Shown here: in pieces, positions 20,997-29,222 of the stretch
How the letters are laid out: the number at the start of each line of letters is the position of its first letter
Position numbering within the stretch: position 1 is the first letter of the stretch
Assembly: GCF_002335805.1 (NCBI RefSeq)
Contig: NZ_NISU01000001.1
Span: 2,860,079-2,924,078, forward strand
Length of the DNA: 64,000 nt
Reading direction: 5' to 3'
Source: Bacillus sp. FJAT-45350
GTDB lineage: Bacteria; Bacillota; Bacilli; Bacillales; NISU01
Notes under the pieces: generated by a model
Databases searched by the model: none
The model's input: the letters and a program-made list of their open reading frames with translations, nothing else
Told to the model about the DNA's origin: nothing
Program-made: the position numbers and the translations under genes

Positions 20997-21149
20997 ATGA
21001 GAAAAGTTAGTCCTACCTTTGAAGAATTAGTCGAAGAAAATAAAAGGGAACTACTAAAGGATTCTGAAGCAATTAATCAGATTGAAAAAAGAATCGAAGA
21101 AAGAAAAGCAAAAGAATTCGCTGATTCAACTAAAAAAAGCGAACAATAA
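20997..21149 (+). CDS. FbpB-family small basic protein
   Basis: 50 residues (start MRKVSPTFEELVEENKRELL). The pattern MRK...FEELV..NK.E.L.D.EA...IE.RIE.R is that of the FbpB family. In B. subtilis FbpB (YdbN) is a Fur-regulated partner of the FsrA small RNA in the iron-sparing response. Here the nearest SD is AAAGGG about 10 nt before ATG; a better AAAGGAGGG lies 30 nt upstream with no start codon at a suitable distance, and a 7-codon frame (MIPNEKS) overlaps the start. No clear Fur box was found. Confidence 0.7.
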   Translation: MRKVSPTFEELVEENKRELLKDSEAINQIEKRIEERKAKEFADSTKKSEQ

Positions 21150-21440
21150 TGAAAAAACCGCAAAGCGGAATTTGTTATCCACATGGAAGTATTTAGTTTC
21201 CTAACAACAAGAAGATGAGTGAGCCATCTACGATGATTCACTCCTTTTTTCTTCTTCTAGTAAGATATCCACAATGTCTATTTCTCGTATCACCCTTAAA
21301 TCATAATATTTCCCACCAACAGATACTATTTACAGACTATTACAGGACACTTTAATTCCTCTTAAAGTTACTACTCGTCATCTCTCGTTTTTCATGGCAA
21401 AATAGAATTAGTTAAAAATCAATTAAAGGAGCTGTGATTT

Positions 21441-21800
21441 ATGGAGAAAATTATGTTTATCGAAACGGGAATGGGAATAGATGTGCATGGTCAGAATGTA
21501 ACAAAAGCTGCAATTCGTGCTGTCCAAAATGCTATTCACTTTAATTCAATGCCTGGTCTTCGTTCCATTCTTCCTAATAACGACATTAATAACATGAAGG
21601 TCCATGTTAAATTAGCAGTACCAGCTGAAAAGGAAACCTTAAATGAAGAAGAAGTCAAAGCTGTCCTTCCTTTTGGAGAAGTAACAATAGAAGTAATGGA
21701 TGGTGGAATGGCTACAACTAGTGGGGTTATCTTGGAAGAAAAGGGAGACAAGAACGACCTAATGTATATCGTAGTAGCATCAGTGGAGGTAGGATACTAA
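21441..21800 (+). CDS. Lin0512-family protein
   Basis: 119 residues, AAAGGAG before ATG. N-terminal MFIETGMGIDVHGQNVTKAA and FNSMPGLRSILP match the conserved Lin0512 family of short, hexamer-forming hypothetical proteins in Firmicutes and other bacteria. Cytoplasmic; function unknown. Stands alone with its own terminator. Confidence 0.78.
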   Translation: MEKIMFIETGMGIDVHGQNVTKAAIRAVQNAIHFNSMPGLRSILPNNDINNMKVHVKLAVPAEKETLNEEEVKAVLPFGEVTIEVMDGGMATTSGVILEEKGDKNDLMYIVVASVEVGY

Positions 21801-21821
21801 GTAATAATCTGCTTTGAAAAT

Positions 21822-21853
21822 GTCTAGTGGCAAGTTAGCACTTACCACTAGAC
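21822..21853. terminator. Bidirectional terminator after the Lin0512 gene
   Basis: GTCTAGTGG-caagt stem with complement, then a T6 run on the plus strand; shared with the convergent membrane gene. Confidence 0.8.
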
Positions 21854-21864
21854 ATTTTTTAGCA

Positions 21865-22257
21865 TCATCTCATTAAACGATTGACCCAATTATATCGTAG
21901 AACGACAATATTTGAATCCTTATCAATGACATAGAAGCGGACATACTTACGAAATAGGTATGCTGAGATAGCATAAACAATTAGAATAAATGGAAATGGA
22001 ATAATCGTTGAATGAATAAGACCATTTTTCACCCCTAATGCCACATGGTTAACTGTAGAAGATAAATGAAAAGCTAAAAAAGTAGAGCCATACATCATCA
22101 TCAATATTAAAAGGTTAACTACGTGAAATGAAAAGATTGTCTTATGTCCATCTGTATGCCTTTCTAGCTTACAGTGAAAGAAAAGAACAACCACCATCGT
22201 AACTAGTGTTACAGCTACTGGAAAAAAATAAGTAAAGCTCCATTCCCACGCTTTCAT
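21865..22257 (-). CDS. Hypothetical membrane protein, 130 residues
   Basis: Three to four hydrophobic helices (VAVTLVTMVVVLFF, VVNLLILMMMYGSTFLAF, IIPFPFILIVYAISAYLF) and a polar C-terminus ending in VNRLMR. I set the start at the ATG of MKAWEW because GAGGTGG is correctly spaced there; a longer frame begins nine codons earlier without an RBS. Family not recognised. Confidence 0.6.
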   Translation of the reverse strand: MKAWEWSFTYFFPVAVTLVTMVVVLFFHCKLERHTDGHKTIFSFHVVNLLILMMMYGSTFLAFHLSSTVNHVALGVKNGLIHSTIIPFPFILIVYAISAYLFRKYVRFYVIDKDSNIVVLRYNWVNRLMR

Positions 22258-22590
22258 TTGTCCCCACCTCATACTTTTTCCCATAGTATGTCCCGGAATT
22301 TAAATTTAATGGGTTGATTCCTAATTTTTTCTGCCGCTCTAGGTTGATTTTCTTATATTCTTTCCTGTAATAGCCTCTAGTCCTTATTTACACTATCGAA
22401 ATAGTAAATATATTCTCTTTTTATTGTGTAATGGAAAAAATAACTAAAATTAGTACTAATATTTTCATTATCCTTTTAAGTACTTAAAACGCAAGCTAAG
22501 TACTTGTATAAGTAAGTTACTATCAAAGTAATACCTAAAAAGGGAACCTATCCTAATTGCTATTACTTTTTAAAAAGGTATAGATTATAA
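22258..22590. other. AT-rich intergenic region
   Basis: About 330 bp of AT-rich sequence upstream of the truncated LVIVD fragment. I see no intact gene, RNA or repeat; it may hold decayed remains of the missing N-terminal part. Confidence 0.4.
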
Positions 22591-23250
22591 GCACATTTTC
22601 CTCAAAGCTTTAATGGTTATCATTGGACTGATGAGCACGGAAAACAAAGAGCTGTATTTAACCATAGTGTTATTACTGATAACAATGCACAATACGCGTA
22701 TGTATCAATGTGGGATTTAGGGACAGTTATCTTTGATATTAAAGATCCTGAAAACCCTGTTTACTTAGGGAGAACTGATTATGCTTCTCATCAAAAAGGA
22801 GCAGCACATTCAGCAGCACTTGCTAGAGGTGGTAACATTTTAATTGAAACAAGGGAAGTTTCAAATCCAGTTGGAGCTGGTTATGAAAATGCATACGGTT
22901 ATACTCGTATCTTTGATATTAAAGATAAAACGAATCCTACCTTATTAAGTGAATTTAAAACTGATTTAACACATGATATAGACCCTGAAAATCCTGTAGT
23001 CACTTTTGACAATACCGTACATGATCCTAAAGTACACGGTAATACATTATACTTATCCTACTATTCTGGCGGAGTTATAAGTGTAGATATTACAGACCCT
23101 AGTAACCCAACTGAAATTGGACGCTATACTCCTGATCGTTCAAATGTTTGGGGTGTCTTTGTCGATAGAAATTATGTATTAGCTTCAGATATGGGACAGG
23201 GATTAAAGGTTTTATTGAAAACTAATACGAATGGAAACATTCGTCCTTAA
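22591..23250 (+). pseudogene. 5'-truncated LVIVD-repeat protein
   Basis: Open from a TAA to the stop (219 codons) with no start codon or RBS at the beginning; the first ATG is 39 codons in and inside conserved sequence. The product has repeated beta-propeller-like units (VIFDIKDPENPVYLGR, TRIFDIKDKTNPTLLS, ISVDITDPSNPTEIGR) typical of LVIVD domains of secreted surface proteins. The normal signal peptide and N-terminal half are missing, so this is the C-terminal remnant of a larger gene. Confidence 0.72.
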
Positions 23251-23312
23251 TCATTTACTTTACAGGAGATGGTGTTGAATAATTCCACTTCATACTTACT
23301 GAACTACTATTT

Positions 23313-23369
23313 AAAAAAGGATGTCACACACATTTATTAACCACTACTTGTGTGTGACACCCCTTTTTT
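23313..23369. terminator. Bidirectional terminator before the aminotransferase gene
   Basis: TGTCACACACA stem with complement, flanked by A6 and T6. Confidence 0.8.
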
Positions 23370-23376
23370 GTTAGGA

Positions 23377-24573
23377 TTAAACGATGACTTTATCCAACTG
23401 CTCCCTTAACACTCTCGTTAAAATGGACATTCCTTCTTCAATTTTTTCTGGTGTAGAATGAGTAAAGTTCAAACGTAATGCATTTTTCTTTTTTTCTCCT
23501 ACATAAAACGGTTCACCTGGTACAAAGGCGACTCCCTGTTCTACTGCTATATTCAATAATTCTGTTGTGTTAATTGATTCATCTAATTCTATCCAGAAGA
23601 ACATACCACCTTTAGGCTCTTCATAGGAAAGACCAGGCAAATTCGCCTCTTCAAGCTGGTTTAACATTACCTTCATTCGAATATGGTACACATTGATTAA
23701 ATTATCAATATGACCATCTAAGTCAAAATCACGACATAAATAGTATAGTGCCTGTTGGGCTAATGAATTAGAATGTAAGTCACTTGCTTGTTTTGCTTGA
23801 GACATAATTCGAATGATTTGATGTGGACCTGCTATCCATCCCGTTCGTAATGCAGGTACAGCTGTTTTCGAGAATGTACTCGTATAAAGAACATTTTCAC
23901 CATCATCATAGGATGCTATCGGGCGATAAGATTCCTCTTTATTAAATTGTATGTCTCCGTATGGATCATCTTCAAAAATGATCACATGATACTTTTTAGC
24001 CAATTCTAATAACTGTTGACGACGCTCTTCTGTCCACACTTTACCTGCTGGGTTAGAGAATGTTGGAACAACATAGATACACTTTGGACGATACTCCTTA
24101 ATTTTCTCTTCTAGTTGTTCTGGTAGCATGCCATCTTCATCTGACTCAACAGGGATTATATTTGCCTCATATGATTCAAATACTTGAATTGCTGCTAGAT
24201 ACGTTGGGTCCTCCGTTAACACGACATCTCCTGGATTAAACATAACTCTCGAAAAGAGGTCAATTGCTTGTTGAGAACCTGTCGTCACTAACACATCGTC
24301 TGTCGTAAAGTTGGAAATCCCCTTTCTCCCCATTCGCTCAATTAATACTTCTCTTAAAGGTAAGTATCCCTCTGTTTCGGCATACTGTAGAGCCTTCTTT
24401 CCTGATGCAAATGTAGTATCAAAGGCTTGTTTTAATCCATCTAGAGGAAACAAATCATCATCTGGTAATCCCCCTGCAAAGGAAATAACGTTTCCTTTGC
24501 TAACAACCTTTAAAATATCACGAACTGCTGATGATTGAATATGTCGTACACGCTTAGCAAATGCATATTTCAT
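23377..24573 (-). CDS. PLP-dependent aminotransferase (class I/II, 2-aminoadipate type)
   Basis: 398 residues, fold-type I. Contains SFAGGLPDDDLFP at the N-terminus, VTTGSQQAIDLFSR, VPTFSNPAGKVW and the cofactor lysine in STFSKTAVPALRTGW. No GntR domain, so not a MocR regulator. The nearest characterised relatives are broad-specificity 2-aminoadipate/aromatic or branched-chain transaminases. It stands alone, so pathway assignment is open. Confidence 0.87.
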   Translation of the reverse strand: MKYAFAKRVRHIQSSAVRDILKVVSKGNVISFAGGLPDDDLFPLDGLKQAFDTTFASGKKALQYAETEGYLPLREVLIERMGRKGISNFTTDDVLVTTGSQQAIDLFSRVMFNPGDVVLTEDPTYLAAIQVFESYEANIIPVESDEDGMLPEQLEEKIKEYRPKCIYVVPTFSNPAGKVWTEERRQQLLELAKKYHVIIFEDDPYGDIQFNKEESYRPIASYDDGENVLYTSTFSKTAVPALRTGWIAGPHQIIRIMSQAKQASDLHSNSLAQQALYYLCRDFDLDGHIDNLINVYHIRMKVMLNQLEEANLPGLSYEEPKGGMFFWIELDESINTTELLNIAVEQGVAFVPGEPFYVGEKKKNALRLNFTHSTPEKIEEGMSILTRVLREQLDKVIV

Positions 24574-24775
24574 TTCTTACACCCCAATTTTATTTATAAG
24601 TTACACCTTATTTATTTTTAGAATATTATAAAAATATTACCCTACTTTCTTAAAAAGTCAATTATCTTTAGACATTTATCTGTTTTTTCAGTTAATTTTA
24701 TCTTGTATCTCACACCATTACGGTAGAAAATTATGCTATAATAGGTAAAATCATTAAGTTGAGGAGTGTTAGTCA

Positions 24776-25045
24776 ATGAACAATGAAGAAATGTTCACAT
24801 TGTTGATGAAAGAAATCCTTGAACTGAAAGTGACCGTAAAAGAACTATCAGAATTAAAAACATTATCTAAAGAAATAAAAACAATAGCTATTATCGTGAA
24901 AGAAATGAAAACTCAAATAGAAACACTAGATTTAGAACATCAAGAAACGATACTTTCACTACTTCAACAAATAGATAAAAAAGTAGATACTCTACTTACT
25001 GAAAACTCATCTGAGAGTAATAAAGCGCCTAGCACTAATCATTAA
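24776..25045 (+). CDS. Small coiled-coil protein, 89 residues
   Basis: ATG behind GAGGAG. Predicted long amphipathic helices (ELKVTVKELSELKTLSKEIK, IIVKEMKTQIETLDLEHQ) with a polar tail. Soluble, no motif. Family unknown. Followed by a convergent terminator. Confidence 0.6.
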   Translation: MNNEEMFTLLMKEILELKVTVKELSELKTLSKEIKTIAIIVKEMKTQIETLDLEHQETILSLLQQIDKKVDTLLTENSSESNKAPSTNH

Positions 25046-25060
25046 TTTATATACACATAT

Positions 25061-25099
25061 AGAGCAGCCAGACTACGAATAATCGTTTTTGGCTGCTCT
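25061..25099. terminator. Bidirectional terminator
   Basis: AGAGCAGCCA/TGGCTGCTCT stem between convergent genes. Confidence 0.75.
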
Positions 25100-25109
25100 T
25101 TCCTTTTAT

Positions 25110-25589
25110 TTAATTAATCGTACTTGAAGGGTCCTTTACAGTGATAACCATCGCAATTTCATCACAGTTATGAAGCTTAGGACAGTGAATACAATCCTTC
25201 CAAACCTTTTGAGGAAGCTCATCTTTATCTACAATCTCAAAACCTAACTTATGAAAAAATGCTACTTGGTATGTTAATGAAATAAGCCTTTCTATTTCGA
25301 GATACCTCGTTTCTTCAACCACTCGTTCAACAAGTATTCTTCCTATCCCTTTACCTTTCATCGAAGGAGTAACAACTAACGATCGGATTTCAGCTAACTG
25401 GTCACCTAGTATATGCAGACCTGCTGCACCATATACTTCGTCCCTCTCTCCTACTACTACAAATATATTTTGTAAGTTTTCAATTAAGGAGCTTCTCTCT
25501 CGCGGCAGGAGAAGACCCTCTTCTGCGTATGCGTAAATCATGTCATATATTACTTCAACATCGGTCATTTTAGCTTTTCTCACATTCAT
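25110..25589 (-). CDS. GNAT N-acetyltransferase, ArgA-like
   Basis: 159 residues with the GNAT acetyl-CoA loop in VTPSMKGKGIGRILV. The pattern LLPRERSSLIENLQN, AEIRSLVV and a C-terminal Cys cluster (Cys133, Cys136, Cys142 in CIHCPKLHNC) is that of short N-acetylglutamate-synthase-like enzymes, the GNAT domain of ArgA without the kinase-like domain. Possible roles are N-acetylation of glutamate or another amino acid; no arg genes adjoin. Confidence 0.75.
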   Translation of the reverse strand: MNVRKAKMTDVEVIYDMIYAYAEEGLLLPRERSSLIENLQNIFVVVGERDEVYGAAGLHILGDQLAEIRSLVVTPSMKGKGIGRILVERVVEETRYLEIERLISLTYQVAFFHKLGFEIVDKDELPQKVWKDCIHCPKLHNCDEIAMVITVKDPSSTIN

Positions 25590-25875
25590 GAATGTTGTTC
25601 CCCTTTAAAACAAAAATAATGTAATTCTAATCTTACCTGATCCATGTGACCTGTCAATATATTTATTAATATTATTATAATGTCATTGTATATTTATTAG
25701 ATAATAGATAGGTATTCTTCTTATTTTATGTATATTAAACCAAAAGTCAAAGCATTCACATAAATTATTTAGCATTTCAACTCTCTAACAATTAGACTAT
25801 TTTTCATTAAAATCTCATTATTTAAACAAGACTACTAAAAACTACTAACTTTTCTCCGTTTAATGATAAGTGCTT
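25590..25875. other. AT-rich intergenic region
   Basis: Nearly 290 bp of AT-rich sequence between divergent genes; apart from the promoter that follows, no gene, RNA or repeat was seen. Confidence 0.4.
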
Positions 25876-25884
25876 TGCTATAAT
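25876..25884 (+). promoter_or_regulatory. Extended -10 promoter of the chemoreceptor gene
   Basis: TGCTATAAT (TGn plus perfect TATAAT) about 80 bp before the start codon; no good -35, consistent with an extended -10 promoter. No sigma-D motif was seen. Confidence 0.5.
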
Positions 25885-25962
25885 ATTCATATACACAGAG
25901 AAAGTGATTTTCTACAGATAGAAAAATCTAATTCATGCAAGACCTTTAGGGAGGGTATTTTA

Positions 25963-26784
25963 ATGAATGCACTAGAACAGCTTTTAGCAGTTGCACCAAT
26001 GATTAAGGAGTTATTTAAAGAAGATGACAATATGGTAGCCATTAGTGATACTGAAAAAATAGTATACTATGTACCTGGTAAAACATTAGATTTAGTAAAC
26101 CTGGGGGACACCTTAGTACAAGGTGATGGTTTATATGATTGTATTAAAGCACGCAAAACATTACGTGCTACTGTTCCAAAAGAAGTGAAAGGACTACCTT
26201 TCCGCGCAATTACAACTCCAATATACGGTGAAAGAAAAGAAATCATTGGCGCATTTGGTATTGCCTATAGTCTCGAATATAGCCAGCGAATCAATGAGAT
26301 TTCTGAGACATTGGCTTCATCTATCCAACAAATCTCAGCTAGTGTAAATGAGATTGCAAGAATGGCACAAGAATCTTCCACTGCTCAAGAATCAATGACA
26401 GAATCAGCTGTCGATATGAAAAAGCACGCTGATGAAACAACTACAATTACAAATTTAATTAAAAACATTTCAGGCCAAACAAATCTACTTGCATTAAATG
26501 CTGCAATTGAAGCTGCAAGAGCTGGTGACCACGGTAAAGGCTTTGCTGTAGTAGCAAATGAAGTTCGAAAATTATCTACTGATAGTAATGTCGCCGTTAA
26601 TAATATTGAACAGTCACTAAATGAAATGAAATCCTCCATTGACAGTATTCTTTCTCAAATTGGCGGTACATCAGATGCAGTACAATCACAAGCAGCTGCT
26701 ACAGAAGAAATTACTGCATCAATTCAGTCACTTCACTCAATAGCTGATGAGTTATTAGACCTGACAAAACAATTTAATAAGTAA
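25963..26784 (+). CDS. Soluble methyl-accepting chemotaxis protein (YfmS-like)
   Basis: 273 residues without membrane segments. N-terminal 100 residues form a small sensor domain ([17 protein letters not shown]), followed by the MCP hairpin tip [20 protein letters not shown] then [11 protein letters not shown], which binds CheA/CheW. Unusually short signalling domain, as in B. subtilis YfmS. Start chosen at ATG 25963 because AGGGAGGG lies just upstream; a longer frame exists but lacks an RBS. The neighbouring yfmR homologue supports a yfmS-like identity. Confidence 0.82.
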   Translation: MNALEQLLAVAPMIKELFKEDDNMVAISDTEKIVYYVPGKTLDLVNLGDTLVQGDGLYDCIKARKTLRATVPKEVKGLPFRAITTPIYGERKEIIGAFGIAYSLEYSQRINEISETLASSIQQISASVNEIARMAQESSTAQESMTESAVDMKKHADETTTITNLIKNISGQTNLLALNAAIEAARAGDHGKGFAVVANEVRKLSTDSNVAVNNIEQSLNEMKSSIDSILSQIGGTSDAVQSQAAATEEITASIQSLHSIADELLDLTKQFNK

Positions 26785-26821
26785 ACAAAATCAAAGCTGC
26801 AAAAATAATGAGTGATATCAG

Positions 26822-26860
26822 AGAGCACACCAAAGTTTGTTTTTCACTTTGGTGTGCTCT
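26822..26860. terminator. Terminator after the chemoreceptor gene
   Basis: Perfect 15-bp stem AGAGCACACCAAAGT with complement, 9-nt T-rich loop. Confidence 0.85.
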
Positions 26861-27049
26861 TCAAATTGTCTATTTTTAAATTTTTCAGGGCCTTCGAAAT
26901 TCATTCTTCACGAGACAGTTTCTTCACTTTTTCTTCACTTGATTTAACAAAAAAATTCCACTAACCTTAGTGAGAAAGTTATGATTTAAAGTAGCAGATT
27001 GAGTCTTTTTTAGTAAAACACTCACTCACCCAACTAAGGAGAGATTAAT

Positions 27050-27541
27050 TTGATTAATGCTTTTCACAAGACCCTAGAAGAGATTGCCTCAACCCTTAAT
27101 AATTATGATTTAGAGGCGGTAATTTGTTATGAAGAACCTGGTCGCGTATGCATTCGTATCAATGAATATATGAAAGACCCTGGTTTTGGCTACGATAATA
27201 CACTTTTACACGTTTTTATGGATGAGCGAGACCGTTGCATGTTTATTGGCTTACTCCGAATCCCTAGACATTTACGAAAAACAGGGTTAGGCTCTATCGT
27301 CATTAGTAACATTATGGAATTTGTTAATAAGCATCACTTCTTTATTTACCTTGATGCTTGCAACGATTCACAGCGTTTCTGGGCAAAGCATGGATTTAAG
27401 CATATGTTCTATGATCCTAATCAATTCGATATTATGGGTTACTCTGCTGATCAGTGGGACATCTTCTGGGAATGGGAAGACTTTAGGAAAACAAAGGTAT
27501 TCCAAACATTCCTAGTAGATCATGACTTCGAAAGCGCTTGA
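27050..27541 (+). CDS. GNAT-like protein, 163 residues
   Basis: Starts at TTG with AAGGAGAG 7 nt upstream. The central FIGLLRIPRHLRKTGLGSIVI followed by IYLDACNDSQRFWAKHGFKH resembles the acetyl-CoA-binding beta4-alpha3 region and the C-terminal part of GNAT acetyltransferases, but the Q/RxxGxG/A loop is only partly kept (RKTGLGS). Substrate unknown. Shares a terminator with the cupin gene. Confidence 0.6.
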   Translation: MINAFHKTLEEIASTLNNYDLEAVICYEEPGRVCIRINEYMKDPGFGYDNTLLHVFMDERDRCMFIGLLRIPRHLRKTGLGSIVISNIMEFVNKHHFFIYLDACNDSQRFWAKHGFKHMFYDPNQFDIMGYSADQWDIFWEWEDFRKTKVFQTFLVDHDFESA

Positions 27542-27580
27542 AAGTAATCCAGCCTACATCCATTTCTACCTAAATAAAAG

Positions 27581-27617
27581 GGTATGTCCCAAATGGATAA
27601 ACCTTTTGAGACATACC
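27581..27617. terminator. Bidirectional terminator
   Basis: GGTATGTC/GACATACC stem with T-rich flanks between convergent genes. Confidence 0.65.
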
Positions 27618-27623
27618 TCTTCT

Positions 27624-27941
27624 TTAATGATTGCACTTTGTATCTTTTCCAACCTTAATTAAAATTAAGCTTGTATCTTTAACTGCTCGTAATTCATGCA
27701 TTTCTTTTGGGCTCATATAGAGAACAGTTCCATTTTCTAATGGTACTGCCTCACCCTCAACCCCAAAGATAACTTCCCCACTTAGTGGTACAACAATGAC
27801 TTCACACGGAGCAAAGTGGCGGTCTATCTTCTCTCCTGCCCCAAGCTGTAAATTCATTGTTACTCCTTCACCAAAGGAAAATAACTTCTCCACACTAACC
27901 TTTTTTGTATCTAAGCGATTTTCTATCTTCTTTACTAACAT
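27624..27941 (-). CDS. Small cupin-domain protein
   Basis: 105 residues, single cupin barrel. Motif 1 region IDRHFAPCEVIVVPLSGEV and motif 2 region MSPKEMHELRAV; one histidine in each, so a metal site is possible but not complete by the classical GX5HXH pattern. Ends in CNH. ATG chosen over an upstream TTG because of AAGGGG spacing. Function unknown. Confidence 0.68.
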   Translation of the reverse strand: MLVKKIENRLDTKKVSVEKLFSFGEGVTMNLQLGAGEKIDRHFAPCEVIVVPLSGEVIFGVEGEAVPLENGTVLYMSPKEMHELRAVKDTSLILIKVGKDTKCNH

Positions 27942-28174
27942 AATCAAAACCCCTTTTCCATAGGTTTTAAGTTCCTATAAATAAAGTAACATAGCTGTAA
28001 AAAAGAATATGTGATTTCGGTCACCAACTTCTTATTCTAGAGAAAATAATTTTTAATGTTGTCTCCACTTTTACTCGTAGTAACAAAGGTACAAAAACAT
28101 TTAGTATACACTTTAAAAACCTAATACTAGTTACACACCAAACCTGGTGCTTCTATCAAAGCACTGGTTATTTA

Positions 28175-28252
28175 TGTGGATAATATTATTTTATTCACAA
28201 GTTACACACAGGTCAATTGTGGATAATGTTAATAACTTCTGTCTTATCCCCA
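28175..28252. promoter_or_regulatory. DnaA-box cluster 2
   Basis: Perfect TGTGGATAA at 28175 and 28218 and near-consensus TTATTCACA (28191) and TTATCCCCA (28244) in inverted orientation. The rest of the 320-bp intergenic region shows nothing else, apart from a small inverted repeat GTGCTT...AAGCAC. Confidence 0.6.
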
Positions 28253-28266
28253 GATTTTTGTCTCAC

Positions 28267-29115
28267 TTACTCTCTTTCCCTCTCACTTATCCACTGAAAC
28301 ATGCCTTTTACCGCTTTATTATGTACAGGTAGTGGGTAATGATGTCCATAGTCTGAATATTTTTGGATATCAACTTCTTTATCTAAACTGTTCAATTGAT
28401 TATACATCTTTATCCCATGGCTATATAAAACTTGTTCATCCTCTGTTCCATGAATAATAAGAACAGGACACTGTATTTTTTCTACTAGCTTAATTGGAGA
28501 ACGTGATTGATATGAATCTGGAAGTTTATTTGGCGTACCCCCAATAACTCGTTTTAACATTCTTCGTAAATCTACTCTCTCTTCATACGTATCTGTTAAA
28601 TCAGAAACGCCACTCCAAAGGATTAAATTACGTATTGTAGGCTCTTTAATACTAAGTAATGTTGCATTAATAGAACCTCGCGAAAATCCCATTACTGAGA
28701 TATCGCTCGAGTCGATAAATGAAAAGCTTTGAAGAAGCCTATACCCAGCAAAGACATCCTCCCTATCAGCCCCACCAAATTCATCTCGCCCTTCACTACC
28801 TTCATTACCTCTATAGGTTGGTGCAAACACTATATAGCCATAGGATGTATATTCCTCTACCCACTCCATTTTCACACGTCCATACTTACCTATCCCGCCT
28901 CTACAATAAATTAGCACAGGCAATGAAGCATTATCGATAGTTTCTGTATTTACTCGTATAGAATTAGATATGACCTTCACAGTTAAATCAGAACGTTTAT
29001 AAACTGTTTTTAGATGTTCTCTTAGTTCTTTAATTGAAAGACTATATGTACTTGGAATACCTAGATATCCCTTTACCTTTAACCCATCAGATATATATGT
29101 AAGCTCGTAAATCAT
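28267..29115 (-). CDS. Alpha/beta hydrolase, prolyl-oligopeptidase/S9-like
   Basis: 282 residues. Catalytic triad is readable: nucleophile Ser in MGFSRGSINA, Asp in HGTEDEQVL and His in YSDYGHHYPL. Oxyanion-side CRGGIGKYG and the FAPTYRGNEGSEGRDEFGG segment are typical of dipeptidyl/acylaminoacyl-type S9 esterases. Cytosolic, no signal peptide. An upstream extension of 22 codons is open, but the ATG at MIYEL fits the fold better. Substrate unknown. Confidence 0.8.
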   Translation of the reverse strand: MIYELTYISDGLKVKGYLGIPSTYSLSIKELREHLKTVYKRSDLTVKVISNSIRVNTETIDNASLPVLIYCRGGIGKYGRVKMEWVEEYTSYGYIVFAPTYRGNEGSEGRDEFGGADREDVFAGYRLLQSFSFIDSSDISVMGFSRGSINATLLSIKEPTIRNLILWSGVSDLTDTYEERVDLRRMLKRVIGGTPNKLPDSYQSRSPIKLVEKIQCPVLIIHGTEDEQVLYSHGIKMYNQLNSLDKEVDIQKYSDYGHHYPLPVHNKAVKGMFQWISERERE

Positions 29116-29183
29116 CGCAACCAACCTTACTTTTTTTATTTTTATTATAATAGCCAGTTTACCTACACAACTATTCGCCATAA

Positions 29184-29216
29184 TAAAAACTAGCGCTCTC
29201 GATATGAGGGCGCTAG
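29184..29216 (-). terminator. Terminator after yfmR
   Basis: CTAGCGCTCTC stem with its complement (one G-T pair), followed on the minus strand by TTTTTATT. Confidence 0.8.
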
Positions 29217-29222
29217 CTATTC

